This document shows, piece after piece, positions 25,279-37,604 of a stretch of 64,000 nt of DNA (positions are counted from its first letter, which is position 1; each line of letters starts with the position of its first letter). The position numbers and the translations under genes are program-made. Source of the DNA: Owenia fusiformis. Lineage: Eukaryota; Annelida; Polychaeta; Sabellida; Oweniidae. The DNA is taken from the NCBI GenBank assembly GCA_903813345.2, contig CAIIXF020000002.1, positions 5,740,001 through 5,804,000 on the forward strand, written 5' to 3'. The notes beneath the pieces were generated by a model. It saw nothing but the letters and a program-made list of their open reading frames with translations, did no database searches and had not been told where the DNA came from.

Positions 25279-28200
25279 GTAAGTTGGTGGGTGGTCAACT
25301 TCTGAATATAATGAGGTATGGCACAGAAGTTAATGAGGTTCCGGTTAATAAAAGTTGAAAAGGACAAGTCATAATTGTCTCTTACAACATTTTTGATGTT
25401 AGATATATTTTTGCGAACTTTTCGCAGGATGAACTTCAAAGCATTCTTAATATACAAACCACTAACCCGGTATAAATAATCATTAAATCGTAACAGCTTG
25501 TCAAATATGATGACCAGCTTCTGAAAAGGGACCATATTTATGTCTTTTTATTAATTTGAATGCAAAAATATTGAGGATTAAAAAAGTGATCGGGAAAAAA
25601 TAGACTGTCCCGAAAGCTAAGTCATCCCACATACATGAATTACTCTAATTTGGAGCAGTGTCAAATCGAGGATATTTGGCCCCAAAAGATTCCCTCGCAA
25701 AAATGTTAAAGCAACTAGTAATACTTCTGAGTTTTCGACAAAAACATGGATTTGATTCAGAAGCGTTTTTACGTTTTTTTTTTCATTTCTGGCTTTCGCA
25801 GCCATTTCGCTACATCTTTATTTCTTCACTTATGTTTATTTACCCACCGGAAATAATTACACATATGATTACAAACATACATACATATGAATACTTAATA
25901 ATTTTATACTAATACAAATAATAAAGTTCAAGATATAACTATCAATTAAGGATTCTCAAGCTTATTAGTAATATAAATGTAGATAAGTAAAATATGTTTT
26001 TTGAATACGAATAGTTAAATATAGATTCCATCATCCTCTGTCTGCAGTGATTAAACATTCACAACAACTTCCTTCCATTATAAGAATCAAGAGAAAATCT
26101 AGAATCTTACGTTCAAATGATTGCGTTTATATCTTTTTCTCAATTAGGCCTTGGAAGTCAGTGATCACTACCCTATTGAGATTGAGTTCACACAAAATTT
26201 GACCCCAAAATTGACCCCAACTTTGACTCAAACCAAAACTAAACCAGAAGGCTACATGATTGGCTCGTTCAATATTCAAATATTCGGCGATACAAAGGCA
26301 TCTAAAGCAGATGTTATGGAGGTTTTATCAAAGGTGAGTGAGTGAATTAATCTAGTATATCACTGACATCTTTCTCATAGTCTCATTGGCTTACATATAT
26401 ATGATCATGTGATGAAAAATGAGCTTAATAACAGGCTGTTACACAATATTCTATTAAATCCATCGACGTTTCTAACTCAACAATAAAAAACCAAAACATG
26501 AATCAAGAAATAATATCTTCATTTGGCAATACTTTCATAGAAGTATTCAGGTACCAAGTGTGTTTGTTTGTTCATTTTTGCATTTTGAGAACCTTTACGA
26601 AATTAATGGCAATTTGTAATGTCTAATGCAAAACTTTGATTAAGACTCGCATTGTAATATATTTCATTTAGATAATCCAGAGGTACGATATCATATTCAT
26701 CCAGGAGATACGAGATGTATCCGGTGATGCCATACAAAAGTTACTGCGTTTGACAAACGAAGAAGGGTGAGGCATTAAAAACAGTATAATAATCATATGG
26801 GCCTCGTCATAGGAAAATGGGTCTTATCACAAAAAAATCAAGATATTGAAAAAATCTGTGATAAGACCCCTTTTCCCGTGGCCTGGCTCATATTATGTAT
26901 TAGAACGAATGTATCCTACATTTTTTAAGTTGATAAGAGGGAAAGAAACGGAGGTATATTAAAATTTGTCAATCTAAGATTTAAGGATTTAAGCCCTGGA
27001 TTCAGTACATTGTGGACTGAATGATTCCTCAAAGGTGAAGTTTCGAACTTTGCACGAGGTGTGGTGCATCTCACTCTTTCTGAATCTGATGTTATCTTTC
27101 ATTTATCATGGTTTATATATTCAGATATTCTTTCAATTTGACCCAGTTCATCAATAAACAAAAATTATTCCCCCATCTTGAATTGCAAATTCTCCATTTT
27201 GATATTTATCCGTCTGCTTTTTGAAAATACAAGAGGTGTTGGACTGAGTAGAACAACCAGTTCCGATCGTAGTACATGCAGCTCGTCTTAAGTACCATTG
27301 TCACTCGTTCTGATTGAAGAACGTGACGATCACAAGAAAAGGTTTAGCATGCTCTAAGTTCTGTATGACCTAATCGTTCGAGCACGTTCATGAAATTTTC
27401 ACGTAAAACATTTTCTCAAACCGTGTAGCCTGACCTATTTATAATATCATTTTTCATTTCTGTTGTCAGGCCTAGACAATATGGCGTGGTCGTCAGTGAG
27501 CGACTTGGAAGATCGAACAGCAAAGAGCAATATGCTTACATGTATAGGTAGGTAGTGTGCATAACAGTATGTGTTAATGTCAAGTGTTTGACCTCATTCC
27601 CAAACCATCCAGCCATACTCCCAGTCCTCAGTATGTTTTTAAAATATTTGTCTGATCGGGTCGAAAATAATTTTAGGACATCATCGGACGGTTTGAAATA
27701 ATTTGTATTCTGAGTTACAGATTGCTTAAATTGTATCTATTTTATCATAAATCACGAATACCAGATAATGACCTTTAACTTATGAAGACGTACTAGATTT
27801 TGGTACTTTTAACTATGATTCCAATTTGCTTCAGTGACTTTCGTAAATAATCCATTAAATAGCCTAACAAAGCTTGTGAACATAAGAATTCAATTGTTTT
27901 TTTAATGCAGCAGTTCGGAAATGTATAAAAAATGTTTTTTTTATCAATTCTTCAATTATAAAGCCAAACGTGCAAGTATGAAAGGAATTGTATGTCAAGA
28001 ATAGCCATGTCTGTTTATCGTCTCAAAAAGGATATTAATTAACCTGAACTCTTGACTTTAGGTTATACACAACATCGGTGACATATGCTTACGTGTTTGA
28101 CGACACTGAAGATGTATTTGAGAGGGAGCCATATATCGTGGAATTCTCTTCTCAATCAGCAGGTTTGTTAAGATCTTTAAATGTCTTTATGTGCGACACT

Positions 28201-31200
28201 GTTCAATGTAGTAATGGTTTGGTTTAAAAATGTGTATTTTAAAGGTTCGAAAGGAAAGGTTTTTAAATCCCTTATTTTGATTTTCGGCAAGACCAAGTTT
28301 TTTTGTTGCTAAATGCATGCATAGTATCTTCTAGAATGAAGTTCTTTAAAAAATAGTTTTTAATTGATAAATAAATGATTAATTTCTATGTGAACTTGAA
28401 AATTCTAGCTGTTCCTAAGTTTGTGCTAGCTGGTATACACGTGAAACCATCAGATGCTCTTGCTGAACTAGACGCCTTGGCCCAGGTCCACACGGACATT
28501 ACAAACCGCCTCAACACAGATGAGGTTGTCTTCATGGGTGACTTTAACGCTGATTGTTCTTACCTGAATGCTGGTGAGAGAGATGCGTTAGTTCTAAAGT
28601 CCAATGACTACTACTGGCCGATTGGGGCTGATGTTGATACAACTGTGTCCAACTCAAACTGTGCATATGACAGGTATATCATGAGCACAATTAAGATCGA
28701 GTGGGGGAGTTAATCAGTGAACGGTGTTATTCTTACGTTTACGAGCAGATTCTCATTTTTTTCACAGAAAAGACGGGCCCGACGACCCCGTTGACCTACG
28801 ACCAACAGCGTTTGAGGAAAATGTGTAAAAGACCGAAGAAAATTCATATATTAAGTTTCGTATTATTCTTTAAAAAGATGACTATGTGATTTTACGCCAT
28901 TTTGAAATATATTTTTTTATCGAGGCTAAAATTGTATACAATACTGACATTGGTCTTAAGCTTCTAAAAGCAAAGAAATTAACATCAAGTATTATTTGAA
29001 GGAAAAAACAGATATAACAGACGAGGCTGTTACGTTTTTCATCGTGATTTACAATTGTTAAACACATTTCTACCACGACCTTATTAAACTATTTTAGCCA
29101 TTTAGCTGCTATTTGTTTTAGTTTATTTTCTTTTTTCCACTAAGTTTGCCTGTATATTAATTTTAATGTACAAGACAGACAGCCGACCACCGATCGTGTG
29201 TACCCGATTGTAGAAAGTGACTTGTCGGTTGTCGACTTTGAGTCTTTTAATGTATGTCCGTTCTTTTCTGGTTTAGCTTGGCCTGTTTATGGGCAAATTT
29301 GACAGCGTTATCACCTTTTTCTTCAGGTTTATCTTCGTAAGCAGCAGTGAAATGAGAATTGATTTAAAGACGTGCTCGGCTAAGCCCTTTCTCTTTGACA
29401 AAGAGTATAGCCTTTCAAGCGAACTAGTAAGTAAAATGGCCTCTATTGACAAGGTGATTTTCACAAACTTATGAGTAACTGAACAGCTAAAGTTTCGCCT
29501 GGCATATGTAATAAGTTCAGCTGAGAGGGGAATTCGAGAGGGTTTTCACAAATGTACGCATAGGATTTTGAGTAGCTGCCTCTTTAAGGTAGCAAACATG
29601 TACTTTTTGCGACATGACTCCCTCTGCGATGGCTTGTTAAAATCTGGTAACTTTTAATACAATGCTTAAAGGATAATTCTTGATTGCGAAACGTTTAAAG
29701 TGGAATATCGACCAATGGTTTACAAGCATAACATGCTATAGCTTTTAAAATTGAATCAGTATTTTTTATCTCAATTAGGCCTTGAAGGTCAGTGATCACT
29801 ACCCGATTGAGATCGAGTTCAAACAAAACTTGACCCCAAAATTGACCCCAACGTTGACTAAAACCGAGACGAATCCAAAAGGCTACATGATTGGCTCGTT
29901 CAATATTCGAATATTCGGCGATACAAAGGCATCTAAAGCAGACGTTATGGAGGTTTTATCAAAGGTTAGTGATTAAATGAATTTAATAATATCTGGTAAT
30001 TTTCTCATAGTCTCATTGGCGAGTGTAGGATCATGTCATGGAAAATATAAGTTTAATCGCATGCTGTAGTATATACCATTAAATACATGGACAAGTTCAA
30101 CAACTTAACAATAAAACATTTAAAATTATGAATCAAAAATTAATATATCTTTATTTGTTAAAACAGTTAGCGTATATTAATGGAATTGCATTCAAAGTAC
30201 ATGTATGTTCGTTTACAAGTTCATTTTTTTCATTTTGAGAAAACTGTGTACATCATTGTGGCAATTCTTAATATCTCATTCAAAACAAAAAATAAAACTT
30301 TAAATATTCGCATTTCATATCTATTCCATTCAGATAATCCAGAGATATGACATCATATTCATCCAGGAGATACGAGATGCAACCGGCGATGCAATCGAGA
30401 AGTTACTGAGTTTAACAAACTCAGAAGGGTGAGACACAAAGTTCAACGTACAAAACACATAATTATTCAAAATATGATTGCATTTCAAAATTAAGTTCAT
30501 GGAAAGATCGATGATTGAGCATTGATTTTTATTGATTGGATGATAAGTAGCAAATATCCAAACTAAAGGCATGAAAAGTGGACCAAAAATGCTCATATTT
30601 ATATTTTTGGGAACTGGATGAATCTCATGGGGCATGGTATGATGTTCCGTCCTACATTCTGAAATAAATTCCAGACAAAATATGAAATATATGAAGTATC
30701 ACAAGACAATAAGTAGGATGATGAAAAACTGATTCAGCATCAAGAAAAATGGTGATTTGAGTAAATGGTTTTCATTAACACCCCAGTCACATTTCCCACG
30801 GCCGCCGTGCGGTCTATCATTTCTACGCTCGCCGCAGAATTTCTGCGCTCTCATACTTTTGCAGTCACATTTCCCACGGCAGCCGCACGGTGAATTTTAT
30901 ATTTCTGTTTGATAAATAATACTTTTATTCATTTCATTTACATCGGGACAATTTAAAAATGTTATCCATAGTGCTAGGATGTAGTATCAAATGAAAAGTG
31001 ATCGTGAAACATTGATAAATAATGATTCAATCTTGTTGAGCCAGTTGATTTCTACGGGGACCTCAGAAATGAACAAATATTATAACTCCGAGTTATAATT
31101 TCTACGGCGACACCGCGGCCTGTAAAAAACTGGATACGCCGTACGGAGGCCGCAAGGCGAGCGTAGTTTTCCTACGCTCGCCGCAGAAATTCACTGATTT

Positions 31201-34200
31201 AATTGATCTGCGGTCGACGCACGGCCTCCGTACGACAAATGTGACTGGGGTGTTAGTCCTTTGAATGTCGCTTGAGATGAGGCCTGTAGTATTTCACGTT
31301 CAAACACAGAGCTTGAACAATTTGTTACCTTCATTTCTTAATTTATATTGCCAGGCCCGAACAGTATGCTTTGGTCGTCAGTGAGCGTCTAGGGAGATCA
31401 AACAGCAAAGAACATTATGCGTATATGTATAGGTAGGTACTGTACATTAAACTATGAGTCAAATGCGAGATAAAGGATGTAGCTTATATAGTGTATAACA
31501 AATAGTGGGAGAGCGTTATGTTTTTTTTAAAAAAGTCATATCTTCCGCCGTATGCCAAATTAATAAATAATCGTATGAACTATTGACATCAGGTTATCCA
31601 CAACAAAGGTGACATATGCCTACGTGTTTGACGACACTGAAGATATATTTGAGAGGGAGCCATATATCGTGGAATTCTCTGCCGAAAACGCAGGTTTGTC
31701 CAGTGTGAAAGTTTGCTTTTAAAATGTGTTACTGTTAAAGTGACAATTTAGTAGAAAGGTTTTTCAAATTCCTTATTTGATTTTCAGCTAGTTCAACTTT
31801 TAATTCGGTGTTTTACTTTCACCAGTTCCTTAAAATGGTATTTTCAATCTACCATAAGTAATTCCTATGTGTGAGCATCAAAATTCAAAACCACATTGAT
31901 ATAATGTTCCAGCCGTTTCTAAGTTTGTGTTAGCTGGTATACACGTAAAACCATCAGATGCTCTTGCTGAACTGAACGCCCTGGCTCAAGTCAAAGCAGA
32001 CATTACAAACCGCCTTAACACAGATGAGGTTGTCTTCATGGGCGACTTTAACGCTGATTGTAGCTACTTGAACGCTGGTGAGAGAGATGCGTTAGTTCTA
32101 AAGTCCAGTGATTACTACTGGCCGATTGGGGCTGATGTTGATACAACTGTGTCCAAATCAAACTGTGCATATGACAGGTATATCATGAGCACAATTAAGA
32201 TCAAATGGGAGAGTTAATAGGTGTAGGAGGTTTACGAAAAGATTCTCATTTTGTTTACGGAAAAGACTGGCCCGACGACCTCATTGACCTGCGACCAACA
32301 GCGTTTGAGGAAAATGTGTAAAAGACCGAAGAAAATTCATGTATTACGTTTCGTATTATTTTTTTAAAAGATTTTTTTTATCGAGGCTAAAATTGTTTTC
32401 AATACTATACTAGTTAAGTGAGATATACTTAGTGTTGTTTTACCCTATCGAAATTTGTCTTCTAAAAAACAAAGAAATTAACATCAAGTATTATTTGAAA
32501 GACAAAACAGATGACATAACAGACAAGGCTGTTACGTTTTTCATATATTGATTTACAATTAAACACATTTCTATTACGACCTTATTAAACTATTTTAGCC
32601 ATTTAGTTGCTATTTCTTTTAGTTTTTTTCTTTCTTCCACTTAGTCTGCATATATATTCATATTGATGTAAAAGACAAACAGCCGACCACCGATCGTGTG
32701 TTGTTGAGAGTGACTTGTTGGTGGTCGGCTTTGAGTCTTTAAATGTAAGTCCGTTCTTTTCTGGCGCTGCTTGACCTGTTTTTGAGCAAATTTGACAGCG
32801 TTATCACCTTTTTCTTCAGGTTTATCTTCGTAAGCAGCAGTGAAATGAGAATTAATTTAAAGCCTGGCTCAGCTAAGCCCTTTCTCTTTGACCAGGAGTA
32901 TAGCCTCTCAAGCGAACTGGTAAGTAAAGTGACCTCTATTGACAAGGTGATTTTCGCAAACTTATGAGTAACTGAACAGCTAAAGTTTCGCCTGGCATAT
33001 GGAATAAGTTCAGCTGAGAGGGGAATTCGAGGGTGTTTTCACAAATGTACGCATAGGATTTTGAGTAGCTGCCTCTTTAAGGTAGCAAACATGTACTTTT
33101 TGCGACATGACTCCCTTTGCGATGGCTTGTTAAAATCTGGTAACTTTTAATACAATGCTTAAAGGATAATTCTTGATTGCGAAACGTTTAAAGGGGAATA
33201 TCGACCAATGGTTTACAAGCATATCATGCTATAGCTTTTAAAATTGAATCAGTATTTTTTATCTCAATTAGGCCTTGAAGGTCAGTGATCACTACCCGAT
33301 TGAGATCGAGTTCACACAAAACTTGGCCCCAAACTTGGCCCCAACTTTGACTCAAACCGAGACTAAACCAGAAGGCTACATGATTGGCTCGTTCAATATT
33401 CAAATATTCGGTGATACAAAGGCATCTAAAGCAGATGTTATGGAGGTTTTATCAAAGGTGAGTGAGTAAATTAATTTAATATATCACTGACATTTTTCCC
33501 ATAGTCTCATTGGCTAGTGTAGGATCATATGATGGAAAAGATAAGTTTAATAGCATGCTGTAGTATATACCATTAAATACATGGACAAGTTCCAAAACTT
33601 AACAATAAAACATTTAAAATTATGAATCAAAATCTTTATTTGTTAAAACAGTTAGCGTATATTAATGGAATTGCATTCAAAGTACATGTGTGTTCGTTTA
33701 CAAGTTTATTTTTTCATTTTGAGAAAATCGTGTACATCATTGTGCCAATTCTTAATATCTCATTCAAAACAAAAAAAACTTTAAATATTCGCATTTCATA
33801 TATATTTTATTCAGATAATCCAGAGATATGATATCATATTCATCCAGGAGATACGAGATGCAACCGGCGATGCAATCGAGAAGTTACTGAGTTTAACAAA
33901 CTCAGAAGGGTGAGGCACAAAGAACAACGTACAAAACACATTGTTATTCAGAATATGATTGCATTTCATAATTAAGTTAATGAGAAGATCAATGATTGAG
34001 CATTGATTTTCATTGATTAGATGATAAGTAGCAAATATCCAAACTAAAGGCATGAAGAGTGGACCAAAAATGCTCATATTTATATTTTTGGGAACTGGAT
34101 GAATCTCATGGGGCATGGTATGATGTTCCGTTCTACATCCTGAAATAGATTCCAGACAAAATATGAAATATAAGAAGTATCACAAGACAATAAGTAGAAT

Positions 34201-36319
34201 GATGAAAAACTGATTCTGCATCAAGAAAAATGGTGATTTGAGTAAATGGTTTTCATTAAGTCCTGTGAATGTCGCTTGAGATGAGGCCTGTAGTATTTCA
34301 CGTTCAAATGCAGAGCTTGAACAATTTGTTCATTTCTTAATTTATATTGCCAGGCCCGAACAATATGCTGTGGTCGTCAGTGAGCGTCTAGGGAGATCAA
34401 ACAGCAAAGAACAATATGCTTATATGTATAGGTAGGTACCTGTACATTAAACTATGAGTCAAATGCGAGATAAAGGATGTAGCATAGTGTATAACACATA
34501 GTGGGAGAGTGTTATGTTTTTTTTTTTAAAGTCATATCTTCCGTCGTATCCCAAATAAATAAATAACCTTATGAACTATTGACATTAGGTTATCCACAAC
34601 AAAGGTGACATATGCCTACGTGTTTGACGACACTGAAGATATATTTGAGAGGGAGCCATATATCGTGGAATTCTCTGCCGAAAACGCAGGTTTGTCCAGT
34701 GTGAAAGTTTGCTTTTAAAATGTGTTACTGTTAAAGTGACAATTTAGTAGAAAGGTTTTTCAAATTCCTGATTTGATTTTCAACTTTTAATTCGGTGTAA
34801 GTAATTCCTATAAGTGAGCATCAAAATTCAAAACCACATCGATATAATGTAATGTTCCAGCCGTTCCTCAGTTTGTGCTAGCTGGTATACACGTGAAACC
34901 ATCAGATGCTCTTGCTGAACTGAACGCCCTGGCTCAAGTCAAAACAGACATTATAAACCGCCTTAACACAGATGAGGTTGTTTTCATGGGTGACTTTAAC
35001 GCTGATTGTTCCTACTTGAACGCTGGTGAGAGGGATGCGTTAGTTTTAAAGTCCAGTGACTACTACTGGCCGATTGGGGCTGATGTTGATACAACTGTGT
35101 CCAACTCAAACTGCGCATATGATAGGTATATCATGAGTAAAACTATATATCCTTAAAATCATTGAAAGTGCAAAATAAAGGTATTGTAAAAGTAAGACCG
35201 AAAGGGGGAGGTACCCCTTAGGGTCATAAATTAACTAGTAGGTTCTCTTCGTATTAACGAAAAGGCCCACCGTAGCCTCAAAACGGTGTTTGAGAAATTG
35301 TGTTATAATTGTGATTTTGCATATATTCATCTTGGTGTAAAAGACCTACACCTAACCACCGACCATGTGTACCCAACTGCAGAGATTGACTAGTCGGTGG
35401 TCAGTGGTCGGTCCCGTTCTCGTCTGGCGTAGCATGGTTTGCCTATTATCTATTGTTAAATTTGACAGCGTGATCCCATATTATTTCAGGTTCATCTTCG
35501 TAAACAGCAGTGAAATGAGAACTTATTTAAAGGCGGGCTCAGCTAAGCCCTTTCTCTTTGACAAAGAGTATAGCCTTTCACGCGAACTGGTAAGTAAAGT
35601 GACCTCTATTGACAAGGTGATTTTTGCAAACTTATGGGGAACCGAACAGCTAAAGTTTCGCCTGGCATATGGAATAAGTTAAGCTGAGAGGGAAATTCGA
35701 GGGGGGTTATTCATCAGATTGTTAAAAAAATATTGCTTTTAAAACTGAATCATATCTAAAAACGCATATGGTAGAACGAACCAAATTGGGCAACTCATAA
35801 AATGTAATTTAGACGGATATCTTGTCAAGCTACAAGCCTCTGTAACCCCCCCCCCCCTCTACTGAGTAATGCACTCAAAAATGAATCATATCTAGAAACA
35901 ACCATGCACACAAATGGTAGAATGATTATATCAATTGTGCAACTCATAAAATGTAATTTATACGGATATCTTGTCAAGCTACAAGCCTCTGTGATTGGGC
36001 GCCGTAACCACAAGGTTGCGAGTTCGAGACGCGGTGTGCTCCGTGCGTTTATTCATCTATACTACTTGACTAAACACCTCCTCACACAGTAATGGAGGTC
36101 ACAAGGGCTTGAATTGTAGCTTGACTAAGACGGATATTTTTCTTTAATTCAAACATGAAATATTCATGCTTTTCTTTTCCTTTTCAGGCTTTAGCTATCA
36201 GCGATCACTATCCAATAGAGATGGAAATGTATCGGGAAGGCCAGGTCGTTGACCCCGTGCGTAGGAACGAAAACTTTGAAGACATGATAATTTCTAAACT
36301 TTTGAAATTATTGTTCTGA
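15877..36319 (+). CDS. Secreted protein with four tandem DNase I-like domains
   Basis: Twenty-seven exons splice in phase from ATG 15877 to TGA 36317-36319, 3393 nt and 1130 aa. DNase I is a secreted endonuclease that cuts double-stranded DNA with divalent metal, and family members usually have one domain of about 260 aa. Here residues 1-21 form a signal peptide, followed by domains at about 22-276, 298-551, 573-826 and 848-1101, Pro/Thr-rich linkers of 21 aa and a 29-aa tail. Every domain keeps the family's key motifs: FN near the start, QEIRD, SERLGR, the H of L/IHxKPxDA, GDxNADCSY, CAYDR and SDHYPIE. All four therefore look catalytically competent. The start is the first ATG after an in-frame stop at 15838. 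Degradation of extracellular DNA in digestion or defence is inferred from the family only. Confidence 0.9.
18467..20982 (-). repeat. 3' LTR (minus orientation)
   Basis: This is the downstream LTR of the element, 2516 bp. It contains a perfect NRF1-type palindrome TGCGCACGCGCA at 20538-20549, about 440 bp from its right edge. Open frames inside it recur identically in the other LTR and are not genes. Confidence 0.9.
20983..20997 (-). other. Polypurine tract
   Basis: The minus strand reads CAAAAGGGGGAGTAG immediately before the TGTGATAA start of the 3' LTR. This is the expected site of plus-strand priming and supports the minus orientation. Confidence 0.8.
20998..22572 (-). other. Interior of the LTR element, no protein recognised
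   Basis: The interior shows only short frames (below about 85 codons) without retroviral-type motifs. A partial internal repeat GTTGGGGACT..GCTGTGTCCG occurs twice near 21138 and 21183. Confidence 0.6.
22573..22590 (-). other. Primer binding site matching tRNA-Leu
   Basis: The plus strand reads ATCCCACCGCTGCCACCA, identical to the 3' end of animal tRNA-Leu (AAG/TAG type) with CCA. On the minus strand this is an 18-nt PBS three bases from the LTR end. Confidence 0.88.
22594..25110 (-). repeat. 5' LTR (minus orientation)
   Basis: This is the upstream LTR of the element, 2517 bp, with the NRF1-type palindrome at 24666-24677. Differences from the other LTR include GACG/GACC near its left end, one TA dinucleotide, one G indel, one A/T and one C/A near the right end. 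Confidence 0.9.
26148..29426 (+). CDS. Inter-domain exon 1/2 and DNase domain 2 exons
   Basis: Exon 26148-26333 (62 codons) encodes the end of domain 1 (ALEVSDHYPIEIEF), a linker with NLTPKLTPTLTQ, and the start of domain 2 (YMIGSFNIQIFGDTKASKAD). Then follow 26672-26766 (YDIIFIQEIRDVSGDA), 27470-27547 (VVVSERLGRSNSKEQYAYMY), 28062-28162 (AYVFDDTEDVFEREPYIVEF), 28409-28673 (FVLAGIHVKPSDALAELDAL, GDFNADCSYL, NCAYDR) and 29327-29426 (FIFVSSSEMRIDLK, FDKEYSLSSEL). All splice sites are GT-AG and the phases match domains 3 and 4 exactly. This copy has an extra cysteine (KTCSAK) where the later copies have glycine. Confidence 0.9.
26819..26869. repeat. Perfect 13-bp-stem hairpin in DNase domain 2 intron
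   Basis: GGGTCTTATCACA (26819-26831) is mirrored by TGTGATAAGACCC (26857-26869) across a 25-bp A-rich loop. It may be the relic of a small inverted-repeat element. Confidence 0.7.
29779..32919 (+). CDS. Inter-domain exon 2/3 and DNase domain 3 exons
   Basis: Exons are 29779-29964 (SDHYPIEIEF of domain 2, linker, then SFNIRIFGDTKASKAD), 30334-30428 (QEIRDATGDAIEKLL), 31355-31432 (LVVSERLGRSNSKEHYAYMY), 31593-31693 (AYVFDDTEDIFEREPYIVEF), 31913-32177 (FVLAGIHVKPSDALAELNAL, GDFNADCSYL, NCAYDR) and 32820-32919 (FIFVSSSEMRINLK). Exon lengths equal those of domains 2 and 4. The second intron carries a 474-bp terminal-inverted-repeat element (30779-31252) that is absent from the matching intron of domain 4. 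Confidence 0.9.
30779..31252. mobile_element. MITE-like element, copy 1 (in DNase domain 3 intron)
   Basis: Terminal inverted repeats CACCCCAGTCACATTT and AAATGTGACTGGGGTG bound 474 bp. TAA stands at the left and TTA at the right flank. The paralogous intron of domain 4 (near 34258) lacks it and shows the empty site CATTAAGTCC. The interior is rich in short inverted GC blocks such as CGGCCGCCGTGCGG. No coding capacity. TTA/TAA targets are typical of PIF/Harbinger relatives, but that assignment is a guess. Confidence 0.85.
33272..36319 (+). CDS. Inter-domain exon 3/4, DNase domain 4 exons and terminal exon
   Basis: Exons are 33272-33457 (domain 3 end, linker NLAPNLAPTLTQ, domain 4 start), 33815-33909, 34354-34431, 34589-34689, 34861-35125, 35490-35589 and the terminal exon 36188-36319. 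The last exon encodes ALAISDHYPIEMEMYREGQ and ends in a charged then hydrophobic tail (EDMIISKLLKLLF, stop). The tail replaces the linker of the inner copies and marks the true end of the array. All active-site motifs are present. Confidence 0.9.
35747..36000. repeat. Tandem pair of about 100-bp segments
   Basis: The blocks AATCATATCTA.AAAC and GGATATCTTGTCAAGCTACA with CCTCTGT recur at 35747-35845 and 35883-35992. The second is followed by AGGTTGCGAGTTCGAGACGC, which resembles a tRNA-type B box, so a SINE origin is possible. It lies in the last intron of the DNase gene. Confidence 0.5.
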
Positions 36320-36353
36320 AATAGTATTGTTTCTGTATCCTACAAAGTAACTG

Positions 36354-36359
36354 AATAAA
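36354..36359 (+). terminator. Polyadenylation signal AATAAA of the DNase gene
   Basis: A canonical AATAAA begins 35 bp after the TGA stop at 36317-36319, giving a very short 3' UTR. Confidence 0.6.
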
Positions 36360-37590
36360 GCTGAAATAATAGATGTTACCCTTGTCAATCTTCATTTTGC
36401 TTGGGCTAGACGGCCATTCACTTCGATGTTGAACGCTTGCAATAGTCAGTTAATTTCATGATTTATCAAAAAGTTATGGTTCAATTTGTCTAAAACTCGA
36501 ATGCCATACTTTGTGATGACCCTGTCAATGTACCTGTTGTGATTAATCATGAATTTTTTGTTTCTCAAACCAAAAAACAAGTTTTTTAAGAATCTTAGCA
36601 TTGCATCGATCAATGTAGATTTGGCCCAAGTTTTTTTTAAAGTCATGGAAAATGATTTAAAGGCCCACTATACTTAATTTAGAAGAAAAAATCAAAAATC
36701 ATTGAAACATGTTACTCACACACTCGCTCAAATATGACACAAAGTTTGATTTGCTTTAATATTGAACCAAGAAACTCACATAGAAAATTAGCATTTGAAG
36801 TTCAGAGATCATTAGACACGCATACACATGTTAAACAAACTGCATGTTTTAAATTACTGTTGATTTAAAAGATGGCGACAATCCTATAAAAACTCTGCCA
36901 TCTTTCAATGGCATTAATAAAAACTTGATATAGAAAGCTTGACAGATCGAAAATATTTTTTGATAATTTATTGTAAGCTTTGATGTGGTCCGTTTGAGCT
37001 GTTGTTGGTGTCAAATGAAAGATAAGAATCTTATCAATACATTGGATATACTATAAAATTCAAATGTAATTCTTTATTTTGCTCAAAAACGTTGAAAATA
37101 AGCGAAGTGGGCCTTTAAATGATATAACTGTATAAATCAAAGTTAATATTGTGGAAAGCTTTTCATTGAATTCAAATATGCTATTAAAAAGAATGAAAAG
37201 TTAGTCGTTAGAGGTAAAAAGTCAAAATCTCTTATAATCTCATGAAAAACGAGAATAAGGGAGACTTTAAAATATATGGAAACTTTTCTATGTCTATGTC
37301 AATAATCTGCAAAAGGCTAATAAGCTCATATAAAGCAGATCTAATAGATATACAATTGGGATTTCATTCGTCGGGAACTTTTGTCTTCTGCTGTATAGAG
37401 TCACGCTACATCAATGGACTTTCTAGACAATTGTTAATCCCAGGGATTGTTCACACAAAACAATATACCAAACGTTTTGCTGAAAGATCGATTTAACAAA
37501 ACGCAATATGCTATTTAAGGATTAAACCGTTGTAACAAACTAATTTTTTCTTTTATTTTGAAAACATTTGAAACAGCCTGTCTCGAAACA
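36360..37590. other. Intergenic, no gene recognised
   Basis: AT-rich spacer after the DNase polyadenylation signal. No supported exon or RNA gene. Confidence 0.5.
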
Positions 37591-37604
37591 TATTGTGGTT
37601 TTTA

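Noticed and set aside
25800-25850. A frame reading RYIFISS near 25807 as the missing domain 1 exon of the DNase gene.
   Set aside because: No conserved downstream residues or donor. The exon at 25188-25278 fits family sequence, length and both phases.
28701-28889. Open frames running through DNase donor sites (also near 29289-29474, 32782-32967 and 35365-35682).
   Set aside because: They are exon sequence extended into introns past clear GTAAGT or GTATAT donors; the spliced reading is conserved in all four domains.
36000-36045. tRNA gene suggested by AGGTTGCGAGTTCGAGACGC.
   Set aside because: No matching A box, anticodon arm or acceptor pairing; at most a SINE-type B box.
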